Assembly (NCBI RefSeq): GCF_004362215.1
Contig: NZ_SNWR01000002.1
Location: 1,488,001-1,552,000, forward strand
From: Paractinoplanes brasiliensis
GTDB lineage: Bacteria; Actinomycetota; Actinomycetes; Mycobacteriales; Micromonosporaceae
Length of the DNA stretch: 64,000 nucleotides
Reading direction: 5' to 3'
This document shows positions 50,326 through 59,314 of this stretch, one piece after another. A model generated the notes under the pieces. That model searched no databases. It saw only the letters and a program-made list of their open reading frames with translations, and had not been told where the DNA came from. Position numbers and translations under genes: made by a program. Within the stretch, counting starts at the first letter, position 1. The number at the start of each line of letters is the position of its first letter.

Positions 50326-51857
50326 GAGGTGGCTCCGCTGGTTCCCGATGCGATCGCCCCGCCGGCGCCGGATGCGATCGTCTGCATGATGCGGTCGGCG
50401 TCGACGTCCTCGCCGTTGGTCAGCTCCTCCACGAGCCGCCGGTCGCGCAGCACCTCGATCTTGTGGCTGAGCCGGAGGACCTCCTCGAGCTCGGCGCTGA
50501 CGAACAGCACAGCCATGCCACCGTCGGCCAGCTGCGCCACCAGCCGCTGGATCTCGGCCTTGGCGCCGACGTCGATGCCCCGGGTCGGCTCGTCAATGAT
50601 CAGCAGCCGTGGTTCGGTGATCAGCCACCGGGCGAGCAGCACCTTCTGCTGGTTGCCGCCGCTGAGGTTGCGGACGAGACGCTCGGGATCGGCCGGGCGG
50701 ATCTGCAGTGCCTTGATGTACTTGTCGACCAGCTCGTCCTGGCGGCGCCGCGGGATCGGACGGGTCCAGCCGCGGGCGGCCTGCAGGGCGAGGATGATGT
50801 TCTCGCGGACGGTCAGCTCGCCGATGATGCCCTCGGTGCGCCGGTTCTCGCTGGAGAACGCGATACCCTTGGTCATGGCGTCGCGCGGGCTGTGGAACTT
50901 GGCCGGTTTGCCGTCGACCTCCAGCTCGCCGTGGTCGGGGCGGTCGGCGCCGAACAGCAGCCGCGCCAGCTCCGTACGCCCGGAGCCCAGCAGCCCGGCC
51001 AGACCGACGACCTCCCCCGCGTGGATCGTCAGGTCGAAGGGCGCGATGGAACCCGTACGGCCCAGGCCCTTGGCCTCGATGACGGGCGCGCCCTGGGCCG
51101 GCGCCTCCTTGGCCTGCTCCTCGATCTGCTCCAAAGTTTCGAGCTCCTTGCCGATCATCTTGCTGACCAGTTGCATCTGCGGCAGCTCGGCGGTGCGGTA
51201 CTCGCCGATCAGGCCGCCGTTGCGCAGCACGGTCATCCGGTCGGCGATCTCGTAGACCTGGTCGAGGAAGTGGCTGACGAACAGGATCGCCACGTTCTGG
51301 TCGCGGAGCCGGCGCATGATCGCGAACAGCCGCTCGACCTCGCCGGCGTCCAGGCTGGAGGTCGGCTCGTCCAGGATCAGGATCTTCGACTCGATCTCGA
51401 CGGCCCGCGCGATCGCCACCATCTGCTGGATGGCCAGCGAGTAGCTGTCGAGCTGCGCGGAGACGTCGAGGTCGAGGTCGAGCCGGGCCAGCAGGGCCGA
51501 GGCGCGCTTGCGCATCTCCGACCACTGGATGCGCCCGAACTTGCGGGGCTCGCGCCCGATGAAGATGTTCTCCGCCACCGACAGGTTCGGGCAGAGGTTG
51601 ACCTCCTGATAAACAGTGCTGATGCCGGCCTGCTGAGCCTGGAGCGGGCCGGTGAACCGCACCCGCTCGCCGGCCAGCTCGATCTCGCCGCCGTCGATGT
51701 CGTACACGCCGGTCAGCACCTTGATCAGCGTCGACTTGCCGGCGCCGTTCTCACCCATGAGGGCGTGGATCTCGCCCGGTAACAGCCGGAAGTCGACGCC
51801 GTCCAACGCGACGACGCCGGGGAAGACCTTTCTGATGCCGGTCATCTGCAGGACCAT
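50322..51857 (-). CDS. sugar ABC transporter ATP-binding protein, double ATPase (AraG/YtfR type)
   Basis: A 511-residue protein with two ATPase domains. The first has MGENGAGKSTLIKVL (Walker A) and ILILDEPTSSLD; its signature is atypical (YSLAIQQMVAIARA in place of LSGGQ). The second has a degenerate Walker A (GLLGSGRTELARLL), signature LSGGNQQKV and LLIIDEPTRGIDVG. This asymmetry is normal for the monosaccharide class. It energises uptake through the two downstream permeases. A 55-bp gap with a hairpin separates it from the binding-protein gene. Confidence 0.95.
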   Translation of the reverse strand: MVLQMTGIRKVFPGVVALDGVDFRLLPGEIHALMGENGAGKSTLIKVLTGVYDIDGGEIELAGERVRFTGPLQAQQAGISTVYQEVNLCPNLSVAENIFIGREPRKFGRIQWSEMRKRASALLARLDLDLDVSAQLDSYSLAIQQMVAIARAVEIESKILILDEPTSSLDAGEVERLFAIMRRLRDQNVAILFVSHFLDQVYEIADRMTVLRNGGLIGEYRTAELPQMQLVSKMIGKELETLEQIEEQAKEAPAQGAPVIEAKGLGRTGSIAPFDLTIHAGEVVGLAGLLGSGRTELARLLFGADRPDHGELEVDGKPAKFHSPRDAMTKGIAFSSENRRTEGIIGELTVRENIILALQAARGWTRPIPRRRQDELVDKYIKALQIRPADPERLVRNLSGGNQQKVLLARWLITEPRLLIIDEPTRGIDVGAKAEIQRLVAQLADGGMAVLFVSAELEEVLRLSHKIEVLRDRRLVEELTNGEDVDADRIMQTIASGAGGAIASGTSGATS

Positions 51858-51874
51858 GTGCGCTCCGTTCGATG

Positions 51875-51902
51875 GTGGGCCGCCGCTTCAGCGACGGCCC
51901 AC
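51875..51902 (-). promoter_or_regulatory. intercistronic hairpin after the arabinose binding-protein gene
   Basis: A 12-bp stem with one mismatch (GTGGGCCGCCGC against GCGACGGCCCAC) and a TTCA loop, ten bases beyond the binding-protein stop. It is in the same position as the hairpin at 14143-14173 in the other sugar operon, so it probably also raises binding-protein expression relative to the rest of the operon. Confidence 0.6.
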
Positions 51903-51912
51903 CGGGCGGGAC

Positions 51913-52902
51913 TCAGTACTTGCGGTCGGGCAGTGCCGCCTTGGCCTGCTCGGGGGTGAAGGTGGTCTCCTCGGTGAGCACCCGCTGCGGGATGGTCTCG
52001 CCGTTGTTGACCTTCTTGACCAGGTCCATCAGCTGTGGGCCGAGCAGCGGGCTGCACTCGACGATGAAGTTGATCTTGCCCTCGGACAGAGCGGTCATGC
52101 CGTCCTTGACCGCGTCCACGGTGATGATCTTGATGTCGGTCCCGGGCTTCTTGCCGGCCGCCTCGATCGCCTCGATCGCGCCCAGGCCCATGTCGTCGTT
52201 GTGCGCGTAGAGCACGTCGATCTTCGGCTGCGACTTGAGGAACGTCTCCATCACGGCCTTGCCGTCGGTGCGGGTGAACTGGCCGGTCTGCGAGGCCACG
52301 ACCTTGAACTTGGTGTCGGCCTTGATGACGTCGGCGAAGCCGCTCTTGCGGTCGTTGGCCGGCGCGGCGCCCGGCGTGCCCTGCAGCTCGACGATGTTGA
52401 CCGGCTCGCTCTTGCCCTCGTACTCCTTGACCAGCCACTCGCCGGCCTTCTTGCCCTCCTCGACGAAGTCCGAGCCGATGAAGGACTTGTAGAGCGAGGT
52501 GTCCGGGTCGTCGATCGCGCGGTCGGTCAGGATCACCGGGATGCCGGCGTCCTTGGCCTCCTTGAGCACGGTGCTCCAGCCCGACTCGACCACCGGAGAG
52601 AACGCGATGACGTCGACCCGCTGCGTGATGAAGCTGCGGATCGCCTTGATCTGGTTCTCCTGCTTACCCTGGGCGTCGGAGAACTTCAGGTCGATGCCCG
52701 CACTCGCGGCCGACTCCTGAATCGACTTGGTGTTCGCCGTACGCCAGCCGCTCTCCGCGCCGACCTGTGAGAACCCGAGGGTGATCTTGTCGTCCCCGCC
52801 GCCGCCGCTGTTGCCGGAACCGGCGTCGTCACCGCCGCAGCCGGCCAGTGTCGATGCGAGCAGGAGCCCGCCGGCCACCGCGATCGAAAGTCTTCTGAGC
52901 AC
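51913..52902 (-). CDS. sugar ABC transporter substrate-binding lipoprotein (YtfQ/AraF-like)
   Basis: A 329-residue periplasmic-binding-protein-like lipoprotein (type I fold). Signal peptide with lipobox LAGC (cysteine at about 22) and a Gly/Ser/Asp tether. ITLGFSQVGAESGWRTANTKSI and YAHNDDMGLGAIEAIE resemble YtfQ-type furanose-binding proteins. I chose the GTG at 52902, four bases after GGAGG in GGAGGATTCCA, rather than the TTG at 52917 whose codons include that ribosome-binding site. The ligand is likely L-arabinose, by operon context. Confidence 0.92.
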   Translation of the reverse strand: MLRRLSIAVAGGLLLASTLAGCGGDDAGSGNSGGGGDDKITLGFSQVGAESGWRTANTKSIQESAASAGIDLKFSDAQGKQENQIKAIRSFITQRVDVIAFSPVVESGWSTVLKEAKDAGIPVILTDRAIDDPDTSLYKSFIGSDFVEEGKKAGEWLVKEYEGKSEPVNIVELQGTPGAAPANDRKSGFADVIKADTKFKVVASQTGQFTRTDGKAVMETFLKSQPKIDVLYAHNDDMGLGAIEAIEAAGKKPGTDIKIITVDAVKDGMTALSEGKINFIVECSPLLGPQLMDLVKKVNNGETIPQRVLTEETTFTPEQAKAALPDRKY

Positions 52903-53225
52903 TGGAATCCTCCACAATTCGGGGGTGCTTCATGTTAACGTTCACAGGGTGAGTCGCGGCGCCTCGGGGGGCCGGCTCAGAGTCTCAGTGGTGCTGGTGG
53001 TGCTAGCCGTGCTCGCCTTGTTCGTCGCGGCGAGTCGCTGTGAGCTCACTCTCAGGACCCGCGTTCCGGAAGTGTTACCGTTCTCAACACGCGAGTCAAG
53101 GCCTCGCTGCCGGTTTGTTACCGACAGATTGCCGCTTCCCACTTGGTGCAGGAAGACCTTGGTGGGATCGATGGACACGGGCCACCCTCGCCTTACACTG
53201 TGCGCGCTCACATCGGAGGTCGTCT
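52903..53225. promoter_or_regulatory. divergent control region of the arabinose operon and its LacI gene
   Basis: A 323-bp region without a gene. The box TGTTAACGTTCACA (52933-52946, TGT-n-AACGTT-n-ACA symmetry) overlaps a -10-like TAACAT of the minus-strand operon promoter. Similar half-conserved boxes TGTTACCGTTCTCA (53073-53086) and TGTTACCG (53116-53123) lie toward the LacI gene. GGAGG (53215-53219) is the ribosome-binding site for the LacI TTG. Probable operators for the LacI protein at 53226. Confidence 0.6.
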
Positions 53226-54284
53226 TTGCCATCGAGAAAGCCCGCCACCGACGGGGTGGACCGGCCCCGCCTCAGCGTCATGCGGGACGTCGCCAAGCTG
53301 GCCGGCGTGTCGCACCAGACCGTCTCCCGCGTGCTGAACAACCACCCCAACGTGCGCGAGGAGACCCGGGCCCGCGTGCTCGACGCGATGCGGTCGCTCA
53401 ACTACCGCCGCAACCTCGCCGCCCGCACCCTGGTCACGAGGCAGTCGGACACGCTGGGCATCATCGGCTTCGAGACCACCCTGTTCGGCCCCGCGTCCAT
53501 GCTGTACGGCATCGAGAGCGCGGCCCGCGACGCCGGATACATGGTGAGCATCGCCTCCGTCCGGGATCTGGACCGCCGCCAGGTGCTCGAGGCGGTCGAC
53601 CGGCTGACCCAGCACTCGGTCGACGGGGTCATCGCCATCGCCCCCAAGCAGTCGGTGAACCATGCCCTGGCCCAGGCGCCGCCGTCCTTGCAGTGCGTGG
53701 CGGTCGGGGGCGCCGGCGAGTCGGACGCGGCCCCCACTGTCTCGATCGACAACGCACTGGGCGCCCGCCTGGCCACCCAGCACCTGCTCGACCTTGGGCA
53801 CGTCACGGTGCACCACGCGGCCGGCCCGCCCGACTGGCCCGAATCAGCCGAACGCATCGAAGGCTGGCGCCGGACCCTGTACGCCGCCGGCGCCGTGGTG
53901 CCCCCGGTGGAACACGGCTGGTGGGACGCCGAGTCGGGTTACGCGCAGGGCCGGGCGCTGGCCCGCGACCCCGCCGTCACGGCCGTGTTCTGCGCCAACG
54001 ACCGGATAGCGCTGGGCGTGCTGCGAGCACTGCACGAGGCCGGCAAGCGCGTGCCGGCCGACGTGAGCGTGGTCGGCTTCGACGACATGCCCGACTCGGG
54101 GTTCCTCGTCCCCCCGCTGACCACCGTCCACCAGGACTTCGGCGAACTGGGCCGGCGCAGCCTGGCCCTGCTGCTGGAACACATGACCCACTCCCCCGTG
54201 GCCGAGACGGCCCCGCCCGACCACGTTCTCGTCGCTCCACAGTTGGTGGTCCGGGCGAGCAGCGGCCCCCGTCCCGTGCGATAG
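53226..54284 (+). CDS. LacI family regulator, probable arabinose operon repressor
   Basis: A 352-residue LacI protein. Helix-turn-helix and hinge at about 19-75 (SVMRDVAKLAGVSHQTVSRVLNN, then AARTLVTRQSD); the sensor core includes LGIIGFETTLFGPASMLYGI and VSVVGFDDMPDSG. I chose the TTG at 53226, six bases after GGAGG; the only alternatives are far upstream in non-coding sequence or an ATG that would cut the head. Divergent from the arabinose operon, with operator-like boxes between. The gene is followed, 71 bp on, by the EACC1-caspase pair on the same strand. Confidence 0.9.
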   Translation: MPSRKPATDGVDRPRLSVMRDVAKLAGVSHQTVSRVLNNHPNVREETRARVLDAMRSLNYRRNLAARTLVTRQSDTLGIIGFETTLFGPASMLYGIESAARDAGYMVSIASVRDLDRRQVLEAVDRLTQHSVDGVIAIAPKQSVNHALAQAPPSLQCVAVGGAGESDAAPTVSIDNALGARLATQHLLDLGHVTVHHAAGPPDWPESAERIEGWRRTLYAAGAVVPPVEHGWWDAESGYAQGRALARDPAVTAVFCANDRIALGVLRALHEAGKRVPADVSVVGFDDMPDSGFLVPPLTTVHQDFGELGRRSLALLLEHMTHSPVAETAPPDHVLVAPQLVVRASSGPRPVR

Positions 54285-54327
54285 CGACTACCCGAAAGCC
54301 TGATTCGCTTCCGCGCGCCCGGCGGCT

Positions 54328-54333
54328 TAGCTT
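54328..54333 (+). promoter_or_regulatory. weak -10-like element before the EACC1-caspase pair
   Basis: TAGCTT (54328-54333), with a poor -35-like TTCGCT 18 bp upstream. The strong GGGAGGGATC ribosome-binding site (about 54341-54350) precedes the ATG at 54356. The pair could also be read through from the LacI gene. Confidence 0.25.
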
Positions 54334-54355
54334 GGGACGCGGGAGGGATCACCAC

Positions 54356-54682
54356 ATGCCGGTCAGCATCACGTCCTCGGACGACGCCAGCCTCGACAGT
54401 CTCGCGCGCTGGCTGGAGGACGACAGTTTCGACATCGCGCGCCGTTCGTCCGGCAGCAGGCCCGGAGCCCAGGGCCCCCTGGATGTCGTCGACGTGATCC
54501 TCAGCAACGCGACGGCCATCGCCTCGCTGCTGGTCTCGTTCGCCGCCTGGCGCAACGCCAAGCACCACGAGCGGGAACCCCGGTTCACGTTCCGCCGCGG
54601 CGACGTCGAGCTGAGCATCGACGACCCGACCGACCAGGAGATCGAGCGGGTGATCGCGGCCCTGTCCGGTGAGGAGTCGTGA
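54356..54682 (+). CDS. EACC1 (effector-associated constant component 1) family protein
   Basis: A 108-residue small protein. The N-terminal half has the pattern ITSSDDASLDSLARWLEDD, then a hydrophobic helix LDVVDVILSNATAIASLLVSFAAWR (about 43-67) and a short C-terminal strand-rich tail (FTFRRGDVELSIDD). This arrangement matches EACC1, the constant partner found beside caspase or trypsin effectors in actinobacterial conflict systems. Its stop overlaps the GTG of the caspase gene (GTGA), so the two are translationally coupled. The hydrophobic helix could attach the complex to the membrane. Confidence 0.85.
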   Translation: MPVSITSSDDASLDSLARWLEDDSFDIARRSSGSRPGAQGPLDVVDVILSNATAIASLLVSFAAWRNAKHHEREPRFTFRRGDVELSIDDPTDQEIERVIAALSGEES

Positions 54683-57618
54683 ACCTGCCGAACCCGGCAC
54701 GATCCCGAGCTGTCCTGATCGGAGCGGCTCACTATCAGAGCATGGACGACCTGCCCGCGGTGTCGGCCAACCTCACCAGGCTCGCCGCGCTCCTCAGGGA
54801 TCCCGAGGTCTGGGGGCTGCCCGAGGCCAACGTGGTGGTCGTGTCCGACCCGGACTCCCCCGGCACTGCCCTGGACGAGATCCGGCGGGCCGCCGTCGAG
54901 GCCCACGACACGCTGCTGGTGTACTACGCCGGGCACGGCCTGCTGGACGGCAACGACAACCTGCTGCTCGCCCTGTCCGCGACCGACGCGAAGAGGCCGT
55001 ACACGGCGATCCGCTTCGACGACGTACGGGTCCAGGTGCGCGGCGCCAACCGCCGCTCGGCCAAGGTCATCATTCTCGACTGCTGTTACAGCGCCCGAGC
55101 CATCGCGGGCGGCATGGGAGCGGGTGGCAGCGACGCCGACGACCTGAAGCGGCACGCCGCCGTCGACGGCACCTACCTGATGGCGGCGGCGGCCGAGACC
55201 AAGATCGCGGTGGCACCGCCCGGCGAGCCCTACACGGCGTTCACCGGTGAGCTGATCAAGGTGCTGGAGAACGGCATCGAGGGCTCCCCGGAACTGATCA
55301 GCGTGGACCAGATCTTCTGGCAGGTCCGCGGCGAGCTCGAGGCCAAGGGCCGGCCACGTCCCGAGCAGGGCACCCGCAACGAGGGCGCCACCATCGTGCT
55401 GAGCCGCAACCGCAGCCGGCGGCGACGAGAACCGGCCGTAGCTCCCTCGCGGGTGGCGCCGGTGGCTCCGGTCGACCTACCGGCGTCCAACGCCGCTCTG
55501 ATCGCCGAGGCCCGGCGACGCGGCGACACCGCGGACGAACTGCTCCGTACGGCCGGGGCGGTGAAACCCGATCAGGAGGTGGCCGGGCTCGTCCTGCGGC
55601 TGAACAGCCGGGAGGCGGCGGCGGTGCTCGACGGCGCCGCCACCCGCCCGCTGCCCGAGATCCAGGGCATCCTCGATCTGCTGCTGACCGTCGAGGCCGA
55701 CAGCACGGTCGACCTCTTCCTGCGGCGGATCGCCGCCGGATCCCCGCAGCGCACGGTCGAGCTCGCGGCTGCGCTGGCCGGGGCGGACGCCGCCCGCAGC
55801 GCCGCGCTGCTGAGCTACGCGGTCGCCGTCGCCGCCGGCGGGCGCCCGCATCAGGTCATCGACCTGGTGGCCGGCCTGTCCCGCCGCGGGATGAAGGACG
55901 CCGCCGACGCCGTCGTCGCCGAGGCGGTGATCCGGCTCCGCGGGGCTGACGCCGCCGAGGTCGCCGATGCGCTGCGCGAGGCGGGCCGCGACCCGGACGC
56001 GGCCCGCCTGTACGCGACCGCTCTGCCCGAGGTCGCCCGGCGCGCCCCCGAGCAGATCGCCATCGTCGCCGCCGGGCTGGTGGCCCAAGGGCTCACACGC
56101 GCCGCGGCGGAGCTGGTGATCCGGGCCGCGGAGGAGGACGAGACGGCCCCGGCGCGGGCCCGGCTCCTGGTCGCACTGGCCGCCGACCCGGCCCTGGCCG
56201 AGCTGCGATCCGGGCTGATCGCCACGCTCGGCGCGGGCCTGGACCGGACGAGCCTGCTCAGCCTGGCGGACCTGCTCGGCGGCCACGGCAGCGACCCGGT
56301 CGAGATCTACATCGCGGCGGCCGCCCCCGCGTCGATCGACGAGTTCCTCGAACTCCTCAAGGACCTTCTCGACAGGGACCGGTTACGCGACGTCTTCCGC
56401 CTGGTCGAATGGGCCGCCGCCGGCCGCGCCGGCGAAGACCTGGCGCGTCTCGCCGCCTGGTTCCCCCCGCCCTACCGGGCCGGGCTGCTGCGGCGGATGC
56501 TGACCGGAATCCCCAGCGTCCCGCCGACGTCGATGATCACTTTCTATCTCCGGGTACGGTCGGTCGATGACGGTCTCGCCGGCCTGGTCGAGCAGGAGTG
56601 GGCTGCCCGGCCGCCGGCCGAGTTGCTGAGCCTGGCCGCCGAGCTGGCGCGCCGGGGCGAGGTCCACTCGGCCGCCCAGCTGCTGAGGGAACGTGTCGAC
56701 GCCGACGCGTTCGCCGGCCTCGCCGACGTCGATCGGGCCGCCCTGATCACCGCCCTCAAGGACGCGCCGGCCCTGAACGGCCCGCTGGTCGGTCTCGTGG
56801 TGGAACAGCTCGAGACGAGCGACTCGTCCGGCTGGGCCCTGACCGCCCTGCCGCCGGAGGTGATCAACGCCGTGGTGCGCGCCGTCGACGACCAGGCGCT
56901 CGCCAGGTACCTGATCGCACGCCCGGCGCCGGAGATTGTCGCGGTGTTGAACGCGGTCTCGCGAGAGGCCGGCGCCCAGAAGCTGTCCCGGATCCTGGGC
57001 CCGCTCGCGGAAGGCAGCGTCGACCTCGTCGTTGCCCTGCTGACAGAGATGCATCGAGGCAGCCGGCCGGCGCTGGCTCTCGAGCTCGCCGATCGGTACC
57101 GTTCGGCGGCCTCCCCCGCCGATGCCGCCGCGGTCAGCTCACGCCTGCAGCTCGCGGGCATCGACGACGGCCGCCGTCGCGTCCTTCTCGGCCCGCTGTG
57201 GCTGCCGGCCGAGGAGGCCGGCGACCCGGTGGCCGTCGCCGTCGCCGACTACCTCCACGACGTACAGCTCCGCGGCGAGGTGTGGCGTTATCCGATCGAC
57301 CCCGCGGTGCTGCGGGACGTGGCCGGGGACGGCCTGCTGCTGCGGGGCGAGACCTGCCTGCTGGTGTGGCAGTGGGCCATCATGCCCCGGCGGGAACGCA
57401 TCGTGTTCACCACGACGAGGGTTCAGCCCTGGCGGGGACAGGGCATCGCCTACCGCGACATCCACCGGGCCACGGTGGACAACTTCGACCTCCGGGTGAG
57501 CTCGGCGCACGGCCGGTTGACGTGGACCCTGAACTCGGCGTTCCTGGCGCCGAGTCTGCGCGACGTCCTGAACAGCATCCGCGACCTGGTCGGCGAGGCC
57601 ACCCAGGCGCCCGCCTGA
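54679..57618 (+). CDS. caspase-type peptidase, EACC1-associated, with long helical-repeat region
   Basis: A 979-residue protein. Residues 1-250 are a caspase (C14) domain with H86 in YYAGHG and C136 in LDCCYS, both catalytic residues intact. A basic linker (about 250-275) leads to a long alpha-helical repeat region (about 275-830) built from Ala/Leu-rich repeats of roughly 35 residues (AADAVVAEAVIRLRGADAAE, TRAAAELVIRAAEED). The last 130 residues (VWRYPIDPAVLRDVAGDG, IVFTTTRVQPWRGQGIAYRDI) form a beta-rich, PH-like module. The helical part may sense a target or regulate the protease. Coupled to EACC1 just upstream; likely a self-killing or signalling effector. Confidence 0.85.
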   Translation: MNLPNPARSRAVLIGAAHYQSMDDLPAVSANLTRLAALLRDPEVWGLPEANVVVVSDPDSPGTALDEIRRAAVEAHDTLLVYYAGHGLLDGNDNLLLALSATDAKRPYTAIRFDDVRVQVRGANRRSAKVIILDCCYSARAIAGGMGAGGSDADDLKRHAAVDGTYLMAAAAETKIAVAPPGEPYTAFTGELIKVLENGIEGSPELISVDQIFWQVRGELEAKGRPRPEQGTRNEGATIVLSRNRSRRRREPAVAPSRVAPVAPVDLPASNAALIAEARRRGDTADELLRTAGAVKPDQEVAGLVLRLNSREAAAVLDGAATRPLPEIQGILDLLLTVEADSTVDLFLRRIAAGSPQRTVELAAALAGADAARSAALLSYAVAVAAGGRPHQVIDLVAGLSRRGMKDAADAVVAEAVIRLRGADAAEVADALREAGRDPDAARLYATALPEVARRAPEQIAIVAAGLVAQGLTRAAAELVIRAAEEDETAPARARLLVALAADPALAELRSGLIATLGAGLDRTSLLSLADLLGGHGSDPVEIYIAAAAPASIDEFLELLKDLLDRDRLRDVFRLVEWAAAGRAGEDLARLAAWFPPPYRAGLLRRMLTGIPSVPPTSMITFYLRVRSVDDGLAGLVEQEWAARPPAELLSLAAELARRGEVHSAAQLLRERVDADAFAGLADVDRAALITALKDAPALNGPLVGLVVEQLETSDSSGWALTALPPEVINAVVRAVDDQALARYLIARPAPEIVAVLNAVSREAGAQKLSRILGPLAEGSVDLVVALLTEMHRGSRPALALELADRYRSAASPADAAAVSSRLQLAGIDDGRRRVLLGPLWLPAEEAGDPVAVAVADYLHDVQLRGEVWRYPIDPAVLRDVAGDGLLLRGETCLLVWQWAIMPRRERIVFTTTRVQPWRGQGIAYRDIHRATVDNFDLRVSSAHGRLTWTLNSAFLAPSLRDVLNSIRDLVGEATQAPA

Positions 57619-57637
57619 CGCCGCGCGTCGTCTTCGC

Positions 57638-57651
57638 TGTTATCGTTCACA
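57638..57651. promoter_or_regulatory. TGTTA-type LacI box upstream of the third LacI gene
   Basis: TGTTATCGTTCACA differs by one base from the box of the arabinose operon (52933-52946). It lies about 160 bases before the LacI gene at 57810 and 20 bases after the caspase stop. Probable autoregulatory or cross-regulatory site. Confidence 0.55.
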
Positions 57652-57809
57652 GCGAGCGGCCTGTCGATCCGGCCGTACTCCCGCGTCCCTTGCCGGGAAC
57701 GCTCCCACGGTGAACGACGACAGGATTCCGGTGGCGTGGAGCACCCGCACGTCACGGAGGGCTGAAGTGAAGGGATATCCTGCCCGCAACCAGTGGATGC
57801 GGGGTACGG

Positions 57810-58832
57810 GTGAGCGTGAAGCGCGGACGGCCGCCGGGCATGATGGACGTCGCCCGGCTCGCGGGGGTGTCGCACCAGACCGTGTCCCGGGTACTCAACG
57901 AGCACAAGAACGTCAGCGAGCAGACCCGCCTGAAGGTCAGGGCGGCGATCGCCGAGCTCGGCTACCGGCCCAACCGTACGGCTCGGGCCCTGGTCACCGG
58001 CACGTCGAAGGTGATCGGCGTGGTCGCGCCCAACACCGCGCTGTACGGGCCGTCGTCGATGCTCACGGCGTTCGAGCAGGCCGCGCAGGAAAGCGGTTTC
58101 GCGGTCAACGTGGGCAGCGTGCGCAGCCTCAACGAGCGCTCGATCGCCGACGCCGTGGAACGCCACCTCGACCAGCGCGTGGCCGGCCTGGTGGTGATCG
58201 CCCCCGTGGTCAGCGCCGGCCCGGCCCTGGCCCGTCTCCCCGAGGACGTCCCGCTGGTCACGATCGACGGCGACCCGGAACGCGCGAGCACCCTCGTGAC
58301 AGTCGACCAGGTCGCGGGCGCCCGTGCCGCGACGGAACACCTGCTGGCCGCGGGCCACCCGACGGTCTGGCACATCTCCGGCCCGGCCGACTGGTTCGAC
58401 GCCGCGGGCCGGGTGCGGGGCTGGCAGGAAGCCCTCAAGGCAGCCGGCGCCGAACAGCCGCCCCAGCTGACCGGCGACTGGAGCGCCGAATCCGGCTACC
58501 GCAACGGCAAGCTGCTGGCCCGCCTGCCCGAGGTGACAGCCGTCTTCACGGCGAACGACCACATCGCCCTGGGCCTGCTGCGAGCGCTGGGCGAACACGG
58601 CCGCCGTGTCCCCGAAGAGATCAGCATCGTCGGTTTCGACGACGTGCCGCAGGCGGCCTACTACACACCGCCCCTGACCACTGTGCGCCCCGACTTCGAC
58701 GCCGTCGCCACGGCCGGCGTCGAACTGCTGCTGGAACAGATCGAATCCGGCACCCCCGGCTCCAGCGCCCGCCGCACGATAGCCCCCACCCTGATCACCC
58801 GCGACAGCGTGGCTCCCCCACCCACCCGCTGA
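57810..58832 (+). CDS. LacI family transcriptional regulator
   Basis: A 340-residue full-length LacI protein: helix-turn-helix and hinge at about 10-65 (GMMDVARLAGVSHQTVSRVLNEH, then ARALVTGTSK), sensor core with IGVVAPNTALYGPSSMLTAF and ISIVGFDDVPQAAYY. It strongly resembles the proteins at 53226 and 42734, suggesting duplication. The GTG start has no obvious ribosome-binding site. No sugar operon is adjacent, so the target is unknown; the boxes at 57638 and 59215 are candidates. Confidence 0.9.
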   Translation: MSVKRGRPPGMMDVARLAGVSHQTVSRVLNEHKNVSEQTRLKVRAAIAELGYRPNRTARALVTGTSKVIGVVAPNTALYGPSSMLTAFEQAAQESGFAVNVGSVRSLNERSIADAVERHLDQRVAGLVVIAPVVSAGPALARLPEDVPLVTIDGDPERASTLVTVDQVAGARAATEHLLAAGHPTVWHISGPADWFDAAGRVRGWQEALKAAGAEQPPQLTGDWSAESGYRNGKLLARLPEVTAVFTANDHIALGLLRALGEHGRRVPEEISIVGFDDVPQAAYYTPPLTTVRPDFDAVATAGVELLLEQIESGTPGSSARRTIAPTLITRDSVAPPPTR

Positions 58833-59214
58833 CTCGACTCAAACCGCGGAAGCCGACGGCCGCCACACCGCGCCCGCGCTGAAGCCCGGGCGCGCTTCGC
58901 CGCGCCCCAGAAACAAGCGCCGCCCGGCGCCCGCCGGGCCGCAGCAGCTCGGGGCCGGGCAGCAGGGCCGACGCGGGAGCTCTCCCTCGATTCCCGCACG
59001 AACGTGCCCGATCTGCACAGCGATGCAAGTGGGTACTCACGTCCACAGCAGCAACCGGATTCCGAGCCCTTGGCACGACCGCATGGTCGACCTCGCCCGT
59101 GGGAGCCGAGGAAGACGATTCTGCGATCAACGGCACACCGGCGCCACCGATGGAGGCGGATCGATGCCCGGCTCGGCAATTTCCTCGAATGCCTGGTTTT
59201 CGGCCGTCGTGATC

Positions 59215-59228
59215 TGTTAGCGTTAACA
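59215..59228. promoter_or_regulatory. orphan LacI-type operator
   Basis: TGTTAGCGTTAACA, with TGTTA/TAACA arms, is the most symmetric of the TGTTA boxes in the window, but the nearest downstream gene starts 440 bp away. Confidence 0.5.
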
Positions 59229-59288
59229 GGTCTCACTGCAGGTTTCTCGTAGGCCTGTGGCGCTGACATCGGAAGAGAGGACCCGGTC

Positions 59289-59314
59289 GGGGCCATCAAG
59301 GGGAGGATGGCCCC
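59289..59314 (+). terminator. 9-bp stem-loop
   Basis: GGGGCCATC and its exact complement GATGGCCCC flank the loop AAGGGGAG. No T-tract. About 60 bases downstream of the orphan LacI box; it could be a terminator or attenuator of a short transcript starting there. Confidence 0.4.

Noticed and set aside
51875..51902. Hairpin as a full terminator ending the arabinose operon after the binding-protein gene
   Set aside because: Downstream genes are tightly coupled and have no visible promoter of their own, and no T-tract follows; partial termination or message protection is more likely.
58661..59299. 212-codon minus-strand frame in the gene-poor region
   Set aside because: Overlaps the LacI 3' end antisense, with Arg/Ala/Ser-rich sequence and no domain or ribosome-binding site.
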